A DNA stretch of 46,028 bases from an uncultured Clostridia bacterium. GTDB lineage: Bacteria > Bacillota > Clostridia > Christensenellales > HGM11417. The translations under genes and the position numbers were made by a program. Below the pieces are notes generated by a model, which was not told the origin of the DNA, ran no database searches, and saw only the letters and a program-made list of their open reading frames with translations. The stretch lies in assembly GCA_944332455.1 (NCBI GenBank), contig CALVJY010000018.1:1-46028 (forward strand), read 5' to 3'. Shown here in pieces: positions 15,950 through 24,560 of this stretch (the first letter of the stretch is position 1; each line of letters opens with the position of its first letter).

Positions 15950-16993
15950 TTACTTGCTCACGGTGCGGCGGAACTTTTCGGCCTCCCAGTGATTGATGAA
16001 GTCCACGTCCTCCCCGCCCATGACCGAGATGGGCAGGTTGTGCCGGCGGAGCTGGTCGACCACGAAGAGATAGGCGCACAACGTCTCCTCCAGGGTGGTC
16101 GCCTCCTTTTCGGTGGTGCGGTAGAACACCCGCTCGCCCTTGACTTCCATCTTGGAGGGGTCGTTGCGGAGGGTGTTGTTCAGGTAGACCAGCTGATCGG
16201 GATAGAGGGGGATGCGGTCCAGCTCCACCAGGTTGATGGGGCTGTGCTTCAGATAGGCAGCGGGCTGGGCGGAGGCGGACACAAAGCCCTCCCCCTCCTT
16301 TTTCAGGGCCACCTTGCCGAAGTCCTTTTCGGTCAGCCCGAAGTGGGCCATGATGCGGTCGTTGACCTCGGCCTGCAGCTGCTTGGCCCGCCCGGGGTCG
16401 TCGTCGTGCACCACCAGGCCGTGGTTCTGCATGAAGATGACCGAAGGCTCCTCCCCGTGGTCGGTCCGGTAGGAGCGGATGCGCTCGGCCATTTTCAGGG
16501 TCAGGGTGAAGCCGGGCTTGATGTAGGGCAGCCAGATGACGCCGAAATCGGCGTCGGCGAAGATCTCCCGGGCCAGCTCCTCCCCCTTCGAGGTGCAGCA
16601 GAGCAGGTTGGCGTAGACCGCATGGGTGTGGATGACGTATTTTTTGAGCAGGGAGTGGAAGCCCACCTCCACGCTGGGCCGCAGGGCCGGAAGGCCGGGC
16701 AGCTGATCGACGGCCTCCTGGGCCACCTTGGCGCTTTCGGCCTCGAAATCCTTGTCTTCCGCGGGGTCCACGGTGCTGTAGTAGTTCAGAAGCTTGGGAT
16801 AGTCCACCGTCACAAAGCCGGTTGTCGGGGTGATGTCGGTCAAGCGGTAGCCCGAGGCCTTGATGGCCATCAGGCGGCCGTCCAGCTTGACGCTGGTGTT
16901 GCCCCCTCCGCCCTGGGTGTAGTCGGGGCGGTTGCCGGCAAAGTCGGAGATATCCTGCAAAATTTTGAGTTCGTCGGTGTAGTCCATCATCAA
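15950..16993 (-). CDS. Class II aldolase, probable rhamnulose-1-phosphate aldolase (RhaE-like, stand-alone)
   Basis: A 347-residue class II aldolase/adducin family protein. Visible motifs are the phosphate-binding GGGGNTSVK (about 29-37), the metal-binding HTHAVYANLL (about 121) and QNHGL (about 190). The family cleaves phosphorylated ketoses with a divalent metal. Because the rhamnulokinase gene lies 75 bp upstream on the same strand, the likely reaction is L-rhamnulose-1-phosphate to dihydroxyacetone phosphate and lactaldehyde. It resembles the aldolase half of bifunctional RhaEW enzymes, but the dehydrogenase half is missing; the protein ends at the aldolase domain. Fuculose or another phosphoketose is the alternative substrate. 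Start has AGAGAGG upstream; the first two ATG codons are adjacent. Confidence 0.75.
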   Translation of the reverse strand: MMMDYTDELKILQDISDFAGNRPDYTQGGGGNTSVKLDGRLMAIKASGYRLTDITPTTGFVTVDYPKLLNYYSTVDPAEDKDFEAESAKVAQEAVDQLPGLPALRPSVEVGFHSLLKKYVIHTHAVYANLLCCTSKGEELAREIFADADFGVIWLPYIKPGFTLTLKMAERIRSYRTDHGEEPSVIFMQNHGLVVHDDDPGRAKQLQAEVNDRIMAHFGLTEKDFGKVALKKEGEGFVSASAQPAAYLKHSPINLVELDRIPLYPDQLVYLNNTLRNDPSKMEVKGERVFYRTTEKEATTLEETLCAYLFVVDQLRRHNLPISVMGGEDVDFINHWEAEKFRRTVSK

Positions 16994-17068
16994 ATTCCTC
17001 TCTTTCTGGATTTTCGGCCGCGGGCCGTGCTTCCCCTCTCCCTCTTCATGCCCGGTGCGGGCGGACGT

Positions 17069-18541
17069 TCAGGCCAGGCGGGTGATCTCCCGGAACCTGC
17101 GGTAGGCGTCCTCCCACTCGTCGTCGTTGTTGGAAAGGTAGGTCTTCAGCTCGCCGCCGGCGGCAATGGCCTTGCGGACGGACTTCAAGTCCTTAAAGTC
17201 GCCCAGGCTTAAAAGCTGCACCCCCACGTTGCCCAGGGCCGTGGCCTCGGTGGGGCCGGCCATCACGGTCAGGTTGCAGGCGTCTGCCGCCATCTGGGAG
17301 AGCAGTTTGTCCTTGCCGCCCCCGCCGACCAGGTGCAAAACTTCAAACTTGGTCCCGCACAGGGACTGGATGCCCTCCAGCACATAGCGGTACTTCAGGG
17401 CCAGGCTCTGGTAGATCACCCGGGCCACCTCGCCCACGCCCTGGGGCACGTACTGGTGGGTGCGGATGCAGTAGTCCTGGATGCGCTTGGGCAGATTTCC
17501 GGGCATCTCGAAGTCGGGGTCGTCCGGGTCGATGAAGCTCCGGAAGGGCTTGGCCTTTAAGGCCTCCTGCTCGATGTAGTTGAAGGAGGCGTCCAGCCCC
17601 TCCCGGATCCACTGCCGGCGGGACTCCTGGATCAGCCACAGGCCCATGATGTTCTTCAGCAGGCGGACCGAGCGGCCGTAGCCCCCCTCGTTGGTGAGGT
17701 TGAACTTCAGGCACTCGGGGGTGACGACGGGGGTGTGCAGCTCGGTGCCGAACAGCGACCAGGTCCCCGAGGAGACGTAGCAGAACTTGTCGGCCTGGGT
17801 GGGCACGGCGGCCACGGCCGAACCGGTGTCGTGGGTGCAGACCGCCACCACGGGCACGGGATCCACCCCCAGCTCATCGCAGATCTTGGGCGACAGGGTG
17901 CCGTAGACCTCCCCCGCGTCCATGATCTCGGGCAGGATGCGGGTCTCGATGCCCAGCTCCTTGAGCATGTCGAAGGCCCAGGTCCCCTTGCGGACGTCCA
18001 TCATCTGGGAAGTGCTGGCGATGGAGTACTCCGCCTTTTTGACCCCGGTCAGGAAGTAGGCGAACAGGTCGGGCATGAACAGCATGGACTCGGTCCGGTC
18101 GATGAGGTCCTTTTTGTACCTGTTCAGATAGTACATCTGATACAGGGTGTTCAGCCGCAGAAACTGGCTGCCCGTGATCTCGAAGATCTTTTCCCTGGGC
18201 AGGATCTTGCAGACCTCCTCGATCATGCCCTCGGTGCGCAGGTCGCGGTAGTGAACGGGGTTCTGCAGCAGGTTGCCCTCCCTGTCCAGCAGGCCGAAGT
18301 CCACCCCCCAGGTGTCGATGCCGATGGCGTCGAATCCGCCGTCCAGCTTGGCCTTGACGATGCCCTGCTTGATCTCGAAAAACAGGCGGAGCACGTCCCA
18401 GTACAGGGTGCCGTTCAGTTCCACCGGATCGTTGGAAAAACGATGGATCTCCTTCAGCTCGATCCTGCCGTCGGCATAGGTGCCGATCATGGCCCGGCCG
18501 CTCGAGGCGCCGAAATCAAAAGCCAACACTCTTCTTGCCAT
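17069..18541 (-). CDS. rhaB: Rhamnulokinase
   Basis: A 490-residue FGGY-family sugar kinase that phosphorylates L-rhamnulose at C1 with ATP. The N-terminal nucleotide-binding motif DFGASSGR is at about 9-16 and the rhamnulokinase hallmark GIDTWGVDFG at about 73-82. The C-terminal half carries the second ATPase-fold motif with LVGGGGKDKLLSQMAADA, and TVMAGPTEATALGNVGVQ closes the site. Length fits RhaB. GGAGG precedes the start by 7 nt. It is the first gene of a two-gene unit with the aldolase and has its own promoter about 220 nt upstream. No rhamnose isomerase, mutarotase or transporter is adjacent, so these must be elsewhere. Confidence 0.93.
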   Translation of the reverse strand: MARRVLAFDFGASSGRAMIGTYADGRIELKEIHRFSNDPVELNGTLYWDVLRLFFEIKQGIVKAKLDGGFDAIGIDTWGVDFGLLDREGNLLQNPVHYRDLRTEGMIEEVCKILPREKIFEITGSQFLRLNTLYQMYYLNRYKKDLIDRTESMLFMPDLFAYFLTGVKKAEYSIASTSQMMDVRKGTWAFDMLKELGIETRILPEIMDAGEVYGTLSPKICDELGVDPVPVVAVCTHDTGSAVAAVPTQADKFCYVSSGTWSLFGTELHTPVVTPECLKFNLTNEGGYGRSVRLLKNIMGLWLIQESRRQWIREGLDASFNYIEQEALKAKPFRSFIDPDDPDFEMPGNLPKRIQDYCIRTHQYVPQGVGEVARVIYQSLALKYRYVLEGIQSLCGTKFEVLHLVGGGGKDKLLSQMAADACNLTVMAGPTEATALGNVGVQLLSLGDFKDLKSVRKAIAAGGELKTYLSNNDDEWEDAYRRFREITRLA

Positions 18542-18758
18542 GTTGTATCCTCCCGGCGCGCGCTCCGGCGCGCCTGTGTTTTAAAACAAGCAAACGCTCC
18601 CTTCCCCGACGGGATCCGGCGTTCCGCCCTCGATCGGTTTCCGGCCTCTCGGAAGACTTCTCCGGCCGGCACTCGGCCTCCCGGAAAAACCTCCGCGGCA
18701 GAACTTTGATCCGGCCGCTCCCTGCCGGGGGCAAAGGGAGATCTTGTTTCCGTTCTCT

Positions 18759-18787
18759 ATTTTACAACATTTCCCGATTTTTTGCAA
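18759..18787 (-). promoter_or_regulatory. Promoter of rhaB
   Basis: Minus strand TTGCAA (18782-18787), 17-bp spacer, TAAAAT (18759-18764). The leader to rhaB is about 215 nt and GC-rich, with short inverted repeats but nothing I can name. Confidence 0.7.
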
Positions 18788-19013
18788 TTGTTTTCCGCAT
18801 TTTCCCGCCGCAGGCCCCCTTTTTCCGCTTTGGGCCGGCCCTTTTTAAACTTTAATTTCCGGCCGCCTGGACCTCAGTTTCCGCGCCTCCCCAAACGGCC
18901 CGCTCCCACGTGCAGGACTCCGGGAAACGCACTCCTTCCTGCAAAATACCTGTTCCCGGGCGGGGCGGCGGAACTTTGCTCTCCTGCACGGCAAGTCCTG
19001 GACACCGAAAAGT

Positions 19014-20216
19014 TCACTCCTCCTGCCGGTAGAGCTTGGCCAGGCCCCCTTCCCCGGTCTCGCGGTAGGGGCCGGGGAGGTCCCGCCCGGTCTCGTACAT
19101 GGTCTGCACCACCAGGTCGAAGGAGATCTTGCGGGTGCAGAACAGAAAGTTGGCCAGACTTAAGGCGTTGATGGCCCGCATGGCCGCCACGGCGTTGCGC
19201 TCGATGCAGGGGATCTGCACCAGCCCTCGGATGGGGTCGCAGGTCAGCCCCAGGTGGTGCTCCATGGCCACCTCGGCGGCGTATTCGATCTTTTCCAGGG
19301 ACATCCCGAACAGCTCGGCCAGGGCGCCGGCCGCCATGGAACAGGCGGTGCCGACCTCGGCCTGACAGCCGCACTCCGCCCCCGAAATGGAGGCGTTGGT
19401 CTTGATGAGGTTGCCCAAAAGCCCCCCGACCGCCAGGGCGCGCAGGATCTGCTCCTCCGAAAAGCGGTGTTTTTTCTGCATGTAGACCAGCACGGCGGGC
19501 AGCACCCCCGAGGCCCCGCAGGTGGGGGCGGTGACGATGATCCCCCCGGCCGCGTTCTGCTCGCTGACCGCGTAGGCATAGGCGCAGACCATGCGGTTTT
19601 CGGCGGTCTCGGCGCTCTCGTCCATGTGGTGGGACTGGTGCAGATAGCGGGCCTTGCGCTGCACCCCCAGTCCGCCGGGCAGCACCCCGTCTGCGGCCAG
19701 CCCCTCCCGGACCGTCTGCTTCATGCGGGTCCAGATCCGCTCCAGAAAGTCCCAAATCTCCGGCCCCTCGCAGCGCTCGACGTAGTCGGAAAGCCGGATG
19801 TCCTCGGCCCGGCAGAGGGCGGCGATCTCGTTGAAGGTGTTCAAAGGATAGATCTCGGGCGGGGCGATGTGTTCGATCCCCTCGGCCTCGATCTCCCCGC
19901 CGCCCACGCTCAGCACCCGCCAGGGAGCCGACCAGTTCCCCTCCTCCAGGGCCTGAAAGTCCATGGTGTTGGGGTGGGGCAGTTCGGCGGTCCGGGTGTC
20001 AAAGACGATCTCCGCCGGCCTGGGCAGCGTCTTTTGCAGCACGGTGTCCGTGCCGTGTCCCCGCCCCGTCCGGGCCAGCGAGCCGTACAGCCTCACCCGG
20101 AAGCGCTCGGCGGCCGGGTGCTTTTCCGCGAACAGCAGGGCGGCCCGCTCCGGCCCCATGGTGTGCGAACTGGACGGCCCCCGCCCGACCCGGTAAAGCT
20201 CCTTCAGACTTTTCAT
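19014..20216 (-). CDS. sdaA: Single-chain L-serine dehydratase (iron-sulfur type)
   Basis: A 400-residue L-serine ammonia-lyase that converts L-serine to pyruvate and ammonia. The beta domain comes first (SSSHTMGP motif near 16-23), then the alpha domain with APTCGASGVLPAVL. The oxygen-sensitive [4Fe-4S] cluster ligands are exactly placed: C-x41-C-x10-C (GCQ, TCDP, PCIER), as in characterised enzymes of this type. The fused beta-alpha form is the single-chain version, whereas many clostridia split it in two. A GTG two codons earlier is possible, but the GAGGT site overlaps it, so the ATG at 20216 is preferred. It has its own promoter about 350 nt upstream. Confidence 0.95.
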   Translation of the reverse strand: MKSLKELYRVGRGPSSSHTMGPERAALLFAEKHPAAERFRVRLYGSLARTGRGHGTDTVLQKTLPRPAEIVFDTRTAELPHPNTMDFQALEEGNWSAPWRVLSVGGGEIEAEGIEHIAPPEIYPLNTFNEIAALCRAEDIRLSDYVERCEGPEIWDFLERIWTRMKQTVREGLAADGVLPGGLGVQRKARYLHQSHHMDESAETAENRMVCAYAYAVSEQNAAGGIIVTAPTCGASGVLPAVLVYMQKKHRFSEEQILRALAVGGLLGNLIKTNASISGAECGCQAEVGTACSMAAGALAELFGMSLEKIEYAAEVAMEHHLGLTCDPIRGLVQIPCIERNAVAAMRAINALSLANFLFCTRKISFDLVVQTMYETGRDLPGPYRETGEGGLAKLYRQEE

Positions 20217-20570
20217 AAACACCTCGAAACCTGTTTTGCGCCCGCGGGTCCTCCCCGGCTTTCAGGGAAGCCCCGAACTCTTTTGCTTTCGTTTTGCCCC
20301 GCCTTGGCGCCCGGAACGCCATTGGCTCTGGCTCTGCGCCCAGGCCGGGAAGGGTTTGCCGCGCCGCTTTCCCGTTGCCCGAACGGGCAGGAAAAAGGAA
20401 CTTCCCCGGCAGGGAAGCCAATGCAGTCCCAGAAAGCCCCACGGAGCCGGGCGAGCAGGCCGGAAAGCCCGGCCAAGGCAGATCGGAACAGCCTCTGACG
20501 CTCCCGGAAAGCCCGACAGAGGCGGGAGGCTCTGCCTTCGTCAGTCCGCCCGTTCCGTCATATCTTCTCT
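20217..20570 (-). other. Long sdaA leader with short dispersed repeats
   Basis: About 350 nt between the predicted start of transcription and sdaA. The motif GGAAAGCCC or a close variant recurs near 20431, 20462 and 20506 at irregular spacing. No small gene with a ribosome binding site is visible. Confidence 0.4.
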
Positions 20571-20600
20571 ATTATAGCACACAAGGCCGCCCGCCGACAA
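20571..20600 (-). promoter_or_regulatory. Probable promoter of sdaA
   Basis: Perfect TATAAT on the minus strand (20571-20576) with TTGTCG (20595-20600) at 18 bp. Confidence 0.6.
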
Positions 20601-20848
20601 GGATCGCGGGGCGGGTCCCGAAAATTTTTTCCCCGACCTTCCCGGCAAGGGCCGAAAGGCCGCCCGAACGCGGTCGTCCCGAAGGGCTCCCCGCCTCGTA
20701 AGTAAGTCAGGCCAAGGGCCGGGCAGCCCTTGGCTTGCTCCGGCCCCCGAGCATTTTGCATAAAAAAAGCGCCCTGTCCCGCGGACTTTGCGCTTTCGCA
20801 TGATTTCTCAACCCTATTTGGTCTCGCTTTGGTTTTCATGCCTATCCT

Positions 20849-21034
20849 TCAGACCATCAGACAGATTCCGTCCACGATTCCGAGAGGGGGGATTCCCCTC
20901 TCCTGTTCTTCGCGAAGATAACCATTTTCCTCCAATCTCTTGAACAATCTTTCAAATTCTTCCGGATAAGTTTGCGTAATGGCGTCTTTTTTGCACTCTT
21001 TGTACACGATGTCCCTGTATTCTTCGTATGTCAT
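20849..21034 (-). CDS. Small acidic protein, function unknown
   Basis: A 61-residue protein beginning MTYEEYRDIVYKECKKDAI and continuing with a charged helix (EEFERLFKRLEENGYLREEQE) and a hydrophobic end. I do not recognise the family. The start is chosen for a GAGGAAA site about 8 nt upstream, although the frame is open further up. It follows another small acidic gene by 46 bp and is less GC-rich than its surroundings, so the pair may have been acquired together. Confidence 0.6.
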   Translation of the reverse strand: MTYEEYRDIVYKECKKDAITQTYPEEFERLFKRLEENGYLREEQERGIPPLGIVDGICLMV

Positions 21035-21080
21035 TTTTTGATTTCCTCTTCCTTGCGCCAATCCCACACACGTCTGATCT

Positions 21081-21323
21081 TCACGATCTCGAATCATCTT
21101 CTCTTTCAGAATAATCCAGATAATCCAGACTTTCATCTTCCGTGGAAAGCCGCACCTCTCCCCCTTTGACGAGAACAACATAGGGAAGCCCGACATACAC
21201 CGGCTGCTCATATTCCGGGACATAGACATCATATCCCTTCCAACTCTTCCCTTTCCGGTAACCGTCGGCGTTCAAATCCTCCATGTAGTCCTCGATTGCT
21301 TCTGTGATCTCTTTTTTCATCAT
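21081..21323 (-). CDS. Small acidic protein, function unknown
   Basis: An 80-residue protein (MMKKEITEAIEDYMEDL...) rich in Tyr, Asp and Glu, with a central beta-like stretch (GYDVYVPEYEQPVYVGLPYVVLVKGGEVRLS) and an acidic tail. No family recognised. GGGAGG lies 6-9 nt before two adjacent ATG codons. A perfect minus-strand TATAAT at 21359-21364 lies about 35 bp upstream, with no good -35. It is the first gene of a two-gene unit. An antitoxin or immunity-type role is only a guess from size and charge. Confidence 0.7.
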   Translation of the reverse strand: MMKKEITEAIEDYMEDLNADGYRKGKSWKGYDVYVPEYEQPVYVGLPYVVLVKGGEVRLSTEDESLDYLDYSEREDDSRS

Positions 21324-21434
21324 TTTATCCTCCCTGTAAATAATTTTAAGCTGTTTTGATTATACCGATTGCCGCAGAAGCATGATGGCCCCGGTCACGG
21401 TCTGAGACGGAGACCCTGTTTCGATTATCCCGAT

Positions 21435-21758
21435 TTAGGCAGGAGCAGCTCTTACCACAAAATCCAGCGTTTCGAAATGAGCGATGGCCTGTTCTACCCT
21501 TCTCCGCCCCGTCCTCTTCAGAAACACCGTCAAAGCCCCTCGTTCCGTGTTTTCAAACCAACAGACATATTGGATCCGCTCAATATTGTCCCAACCAAAT
21601 GTTTCCGCCGTAATCGTTTTATTGTCATAGGCCTCTTTCATCTGCGCATCAACAATTATTTTAACTCTGTCGGTATAGATATCCTCCTCCTCTCCGCAGC
21701 CGAATCCCGACATCCCGAAAGCCAGAAGAATGGCCAAAAGAGCGGCAATTTTTTTCAT
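21435..21758 (-). CDS. Small exported protein, probable lipoprotein
   Basis: A 107-residue protein with a clear signal peptide: MKK, a hydrophobic core (IAALLAILLAFGM), then SGFGC at about residue 21. That cysteine could be lipidated, but the lipobox (GFGC) is not ideal. The mature part begins with EEED and then a mixed alpha/beta domain (DRVKIIVDAQMKEAYDNKTITAETFGW...LTVFLKRTGRRRVEQAIAHFETLDFVVRAA). No family recognised. The start at 21758 is set by AGGAGG 7 nt upstream; the longer frame has no such site. A strong terminator separates it from upstream transcription. Confidence 0.7.
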   Translation of the reverse strand: MKKIAALLAILLAFGMSGFGCGEEEDIYTDRVKIIVDAQMKEAYDNKTITAETFGWDNIERIQYVCWFENTERGALTVFLKRTGRRRVEQAIAHFETLDFVVRAAPA

Positions 21759-21810
21759 GAAACACCTCCTGCGTTGATCAAATGATGATTTTAAATGAAA
21801 TAACAGATGC

Positions 21811-21857
21811 AAAAAGGCAATAAGACGCCCTGTCTCCGGAGTTGATCTTATTGCCTT
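21811..21857 (-). terminator. Strong hairpin terminator upstream of the lipoprotein gene
   Basis: Perfect 12-bp arms (21814-21825 with 21846-21857) and a 20-nt loop, followed on the minus strand by TTTTT. It blocks readthrough from the sigF side. Confidence 0.75.
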
Positions 21858-22068
21858 CAAAAGCCGATCGGAGTATCCATTTTCTCCCTCCGAAAAATGC
21901 GAACTCGCTCAATTTTGGATTCAATTTTAGTGAAAGCTTTGGCTGTCTTTCTGTCCGTGCGTTCCGGTCCTGCCTCCGCGATCCCGCATTTTTTGCTTAC
22001 GGGCTTATTATAACACACTTACCAATTCTTGTCAATACCCCTTTTAAAAAAATTTTCGGTCAAAGCGC

Positions 22069-22091
22069 AAAAAAAGTCCGGCAAAATGCCG
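22069..22091 (-). terminator. Terminator downstream of sigF
   Basis: A CGGCA/TGCCG stem (22079-22091) with a 3-nt loop is followed after three bases by seven T on the minus strand, about 150 nt after the sigF stop. Confidence 0.65.
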
Positions 22092-22242
22092 AACCCAAAA
22101 AAAATTTTCAGATTTTCAAAAAACAGCGGCAGCGGCAGGGCAGGCCCGGGCGGCCTCTTTTTGACCTCCGCCGAGTACCGAGGGGGCTGGCGACGCCCCT
22201 CACAGTTCCGACGCGGGCAGGCCGGGTCAGAACGCCCGGGCC

Positions 22243-22965
22243 CTACTTTTCGGAGAGCTTGTCGCGGAGCTTGGCCAGAATTTTGCTCTCCAGGCGGGAG
22301 ACCTGCACCTGCGAGACCCCAAGTTCCCTGGCGATCTCGCTCTGGGTCTTGTCCCGGAAGTAGCGCAGCAGGATGATCTTTTTCTCCCGCGGGGTCAGCG
22401 AGGCGATGCCGTCCTTCATGGACAGCAGCAGGTTGATGTCCGGGCCCTGCGGGGCGGCCAGGCGGTCGATCACCCCCATGGACTTGTCGTCGCCGTCCTC
22501 CTTTTCGAACAGCGAGACCGGCATTTTGGCCGAATCCATGGCAAAGACCACCTCGCTGGGCTCCAGGCCGAGTTCGGCTGCGATCTCCTCCACCGAGGGC
22601 TCCTTCTGGTGCTCCCCGCGGTAGCGCTCGCAGAAGCGGTTGATCTTCCCCGAGGTCATCTTCAGGGAGCGGGAGACCTTGACCGCCCCGTCGTCCCGCA
22701 AAAACCGCTTGATCTCCCCCATGATCATGGGCACGGCATAGGTCGAGAACTTGACCCGGTAGGAGGCGTCGAAGTGGTTGACGGCCTTGACAAAGCCCAT
22801 GGCCCCCAGCTGAAAGAGGTCGTCGTACTCCACCCCCTTGTTGCGGTATCTGGCCACGATGCTCTTGATCAGCGGGGCGTTCTCGGTGACCAGCTTTTCC
22901 TTGGCCGCCGCGCTGCCCGCCTGGGCCTCTTTGATCAGTTGTTCGGTTTCCGATTGCAGAAGCAT
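22243..22965 (-). CDS. sigF: Sporulation sigma factor F
   Basis: A 240-residue sigma-70 family factor that directs early forespore transcription. Region 2 is seen in VARYRNKGVEYDDLFQLGAMGFVKAVNHFDASYRVKFSTYAVPMIMGEIKRFLRDDG, region 3 in RSLKMTSGKINRF, and region 4 with its HTH in LTPREKKIILLRYFRDKTQSEIARELGVSQVQVSRLESKIL. Gene order (after spoIIAA and spoIIAB) identifies it as sigma-F rather than sigma-G, to which it is closely similar. The upstream Shine-Dalgarno is weak (GGGGGTGGG). It starts 35 bp after spoIIAB. Confidence 0.95.
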   Translation of the reverse strand: MLLQSETEQLIKEAQAGSAAAKEKLVTENAPLIKSIVARYRNKGVEYDDLFQLGAMGFVKAVNHFDASYRVKFSTYAVPMIMGEIKRFLRDDGAVKVSRSLKMTSGKINRFCERYRGEHQKEPSVEEIAAELGLEPSEVVFAMDSAKMPVSLFEKEDGDDKSMGVIDRLAAPQGPDINLLLSMKDGIASLTPREKKIILLRYFRDKTQSEIARELGVSQVQVSRLESKILAKLRDKLSEK

Positions 22966-23000
22966 AAAGACCCACCCCCGGCGTTATGTAGCGGCAGGGA

Positions 23001-23426
23001 TCACGCGCCGCGGAAGGTCTTTTTCATCTCCACCTTCAGCCCCCGCGGCTCATTGGGGGTCACCGTCAGTTCGTCCATGAAGGCCTGCATCACGGTGAAG
23101 CCCATCCCCGAGCGGTCCTGATCCGCCTTGGTGGTGTAAAAGGGCTGCATGGCCGCCGGGATGTCCTCGATCCCGATTCCGTTGTCGGCGATGAGCAGCC
23201 TCACGGTGCTGCCTGAAATTTCTGCGTCGATCCAAATGTCTCCTTCGCCTCCCTCGTAGCCGTGTACGATGCTGTTGGTCACCGCCTCGGACACCGCCGT
23301 CTTGATGTCGTTGATCTCCTCCAGGGTGGGATTCAGCCCCACGCAGAAGGCCCCCACCACGCTGCGGATGAAGGACTCGTTTTTCATGTCCGCCTTGATC
23401 CGGATCTGCATATAGTTGTCGCTCAT
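23001..23426 (-). CDS. spoIIAB: Anti-sigma F factor and serine kinase SpoIIAB
   Basis: A 141-residue GHKL-fold protein. It holds sigma-F inactive and phosphorylates SpoIIAA with ATP. ATP-site motifs are the N box (EAVTNSIVHGY), G1 (DNGIGI) and G2 (GMGF). Length matches the family. GGAGGG lies 6 nt before the ATG, and the start codon overlaps the spoIIAA stop (ATGA), implying coupled translation and matched amounts of the two proteins. Confidence 0.96.
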   Translation of the reverse strand: MSDNYMQIRIKADMKNESFIRSVVGAFCVGLNPTLEEINDIKTAVSEAVTNSIVHGYEGGEGDIWIDAEISGSTVRLLIADNGIGIEDIPAAMQPFYTTKADQDRSGMGFTVMQAFMDELTVTPNEPRGLKVEMKKTFRGA

Positions 23427-23752
23427 GCTCTTCCCTCCTGCACGCCCTCTGCCTTGGGCATGACCTGATAGATCCCGGACAGCACAAAAATTTTGTCGCA
23501 TACCGGATTGGGGTTCAGGATCTTCATGGGAATGCCCCTCCCCCGGCCCCGCTTGTAGCGGCCCAGCAGCAGCCCGATGCCCGTGCTGTCCATAAAACTG
23601 ACTGCGGACATGTCAAAGACCACCTCCCGGAATCCGCCGCCGGAGAGCGCCTCGTCCATCTCCTGCCGGAGCGCCGGCGCGCTGCTCTCGTCGATCTCGC
23701 CGGAAAGGACAAAGCAAAGGCTTCCGCCCTTCCGCACCGTCTGCAAATTCAT
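23423..23752 (-). CDS. spoIIAA: Anti-sigma F factor antagonist SpoIIAA
   Basis: A 109-residue STAS-domain protein that frees sigma-F by binding SpoIIAB. The phosphorylated serine is S56 in the signature SFMDSTGIG. The start at 23752 is chosen for GAGGAA 5 nt upstream; the frame continues upstream without support. First gene of the spoIIA operon. A minus-strand TATACT lies about 30 bp upstream (near 23784-23789), but no matching -35 is clear, so a sigma-H type promoter is possible. Confidence 0.95.
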   Translation of the reverse strand: MNLQTVRKGGSLCFVLSGEIDESSAPALRQEMDEALSGGGFREVVFDMSAVSFMDSTGIGLLLGRYKRGRGRGIPMKILNPNPVCDKIFVLSGIYQVMPKAEGVQEGRA

Positions 23753-24049
23753 TGGTGTTCCTCGCTTGTGTTTTCTTCCCATCAGTATAGCGCACCCCCG
23801 CCCCCGCTTTCCGTCCTCTTTTGTCCCCTCCCGGCGAAAAAAGCCGAAGATCTTCCCCCGGACCGGATCAAAAAGAGGGGCAGGAGCGTTCCCGGCCTGA
23901 TCACCCCTCACGGATCATGTCCCGGCCTGCCCGGGGAAAGGCTTGTGACCATGCTTCGGGAAGATCTTTCCATTCGCTCCGGCGCCTCCGGAATGGGACC
24001 TCTTTTCCGGAGAAAGCAAGACTGCCGCCGCGCTGTCCAGGCATGGCGG

Positions 24050-24338
24050 GCCGACTTCTGGCCGCGGGAAAAGCCGAGGCAAAACCGAACTCTCTGCCAT
24101 GGGACTCGAATTTCTCCGGCATGACAGGCGGCCCCGGCTGCCGGAAGCCGCCGGGCCGAAGCAAACTTTCTCGCTTTTGTGCCTCCCCTGCCTCCGGAGG
24201 GCCGCAACGGGCTTTCGCCGGGCATGGCCCCTTGTTCCGCGAAAACCCTCCGGCCGGAGGGTTTGACCGCGATCATTCCTCTGTTCAGGCAGAGAAGGCC
24301 GACTTCTGGCCGCGGGAAAAGCCAAGGCAACACCGAAC
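24050..24338. repeat. Pair of ~41-bp direct repeats, 248 bp apart
   Basis: Copies at 24050-24090 and 24298-24338 share GCCGACTTCTGGCCGCGGGA and the following ~20 bp with only a few differences. Weaker similarity (a CAGGCA core) extends upstream of each. Confidence 0.75.
24243..24264. repeat. 22-bp perfect palindrome
   Basis: AAACCCTCCGG is directly followed by its reverse complement with no loop. No T-run follows on either strand, so it is not an obvious terminator. Confidence 0.6.
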
Positions 24339-24497
24339 TTCCCTCGCCGGCTGTGCCGGAGCCGCCGGGCTCCCCTTCCGGCCGGTGCGCCCGTCCGAGC
24401 GCAGGCCATCGGGGGCAGAGTTAATTTTTGGCCGGAAGCGCCCGTTCTAAACCCGACGGGAGCATGAAATTTTTTTTGAAAAAACTCCCAAATGTGT

Positions 24498-24526
24498 TTG
24501 ACTTTTTTTCCCCGATATTGTATAGT
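24498..24526 (+). promoter_or_regulatory. Promoter of the tRNA cluster
   Basis: TTGACT (24498-24503), 17-bp spacer, TATAGT (24521-24526), about 28 bp before the first mature tRNA. Confidence 0.85.
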
Positions 24527-24560
24527 ATTATAGCGTTGTGATTACGTCGACGTCTTACGA

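Larger units (their letters stand above)
23790..24497. other. Non-coding gap with GC-rich repeats
   Basis: About 0.7 kb between spoIIAA and the tRNA promoter. Long frames here lack ribosome binding sites and have no recognisable protein. It holds an approximately 41-bp direct repeat at about 24050-24090 and 24298-24338 and a perfect palindrome at 24243-24264. Confidence 0.55.

Noticed and set aside
14298..16079. 593-residue minus-strand frame over the ClC gene
   Set aside because: Arg/Gly-rich shadow frame; the ClC frame has the GSGIP and GSEGP motifs and a proper Shine-Dalgarno.
18788..19013. Terminator after sdaA
   Set aside because: Several short GC inverted repeats exist (for example GGGCCGGCCC near 18831), but none is followed by a convincing minus-strand T-run.
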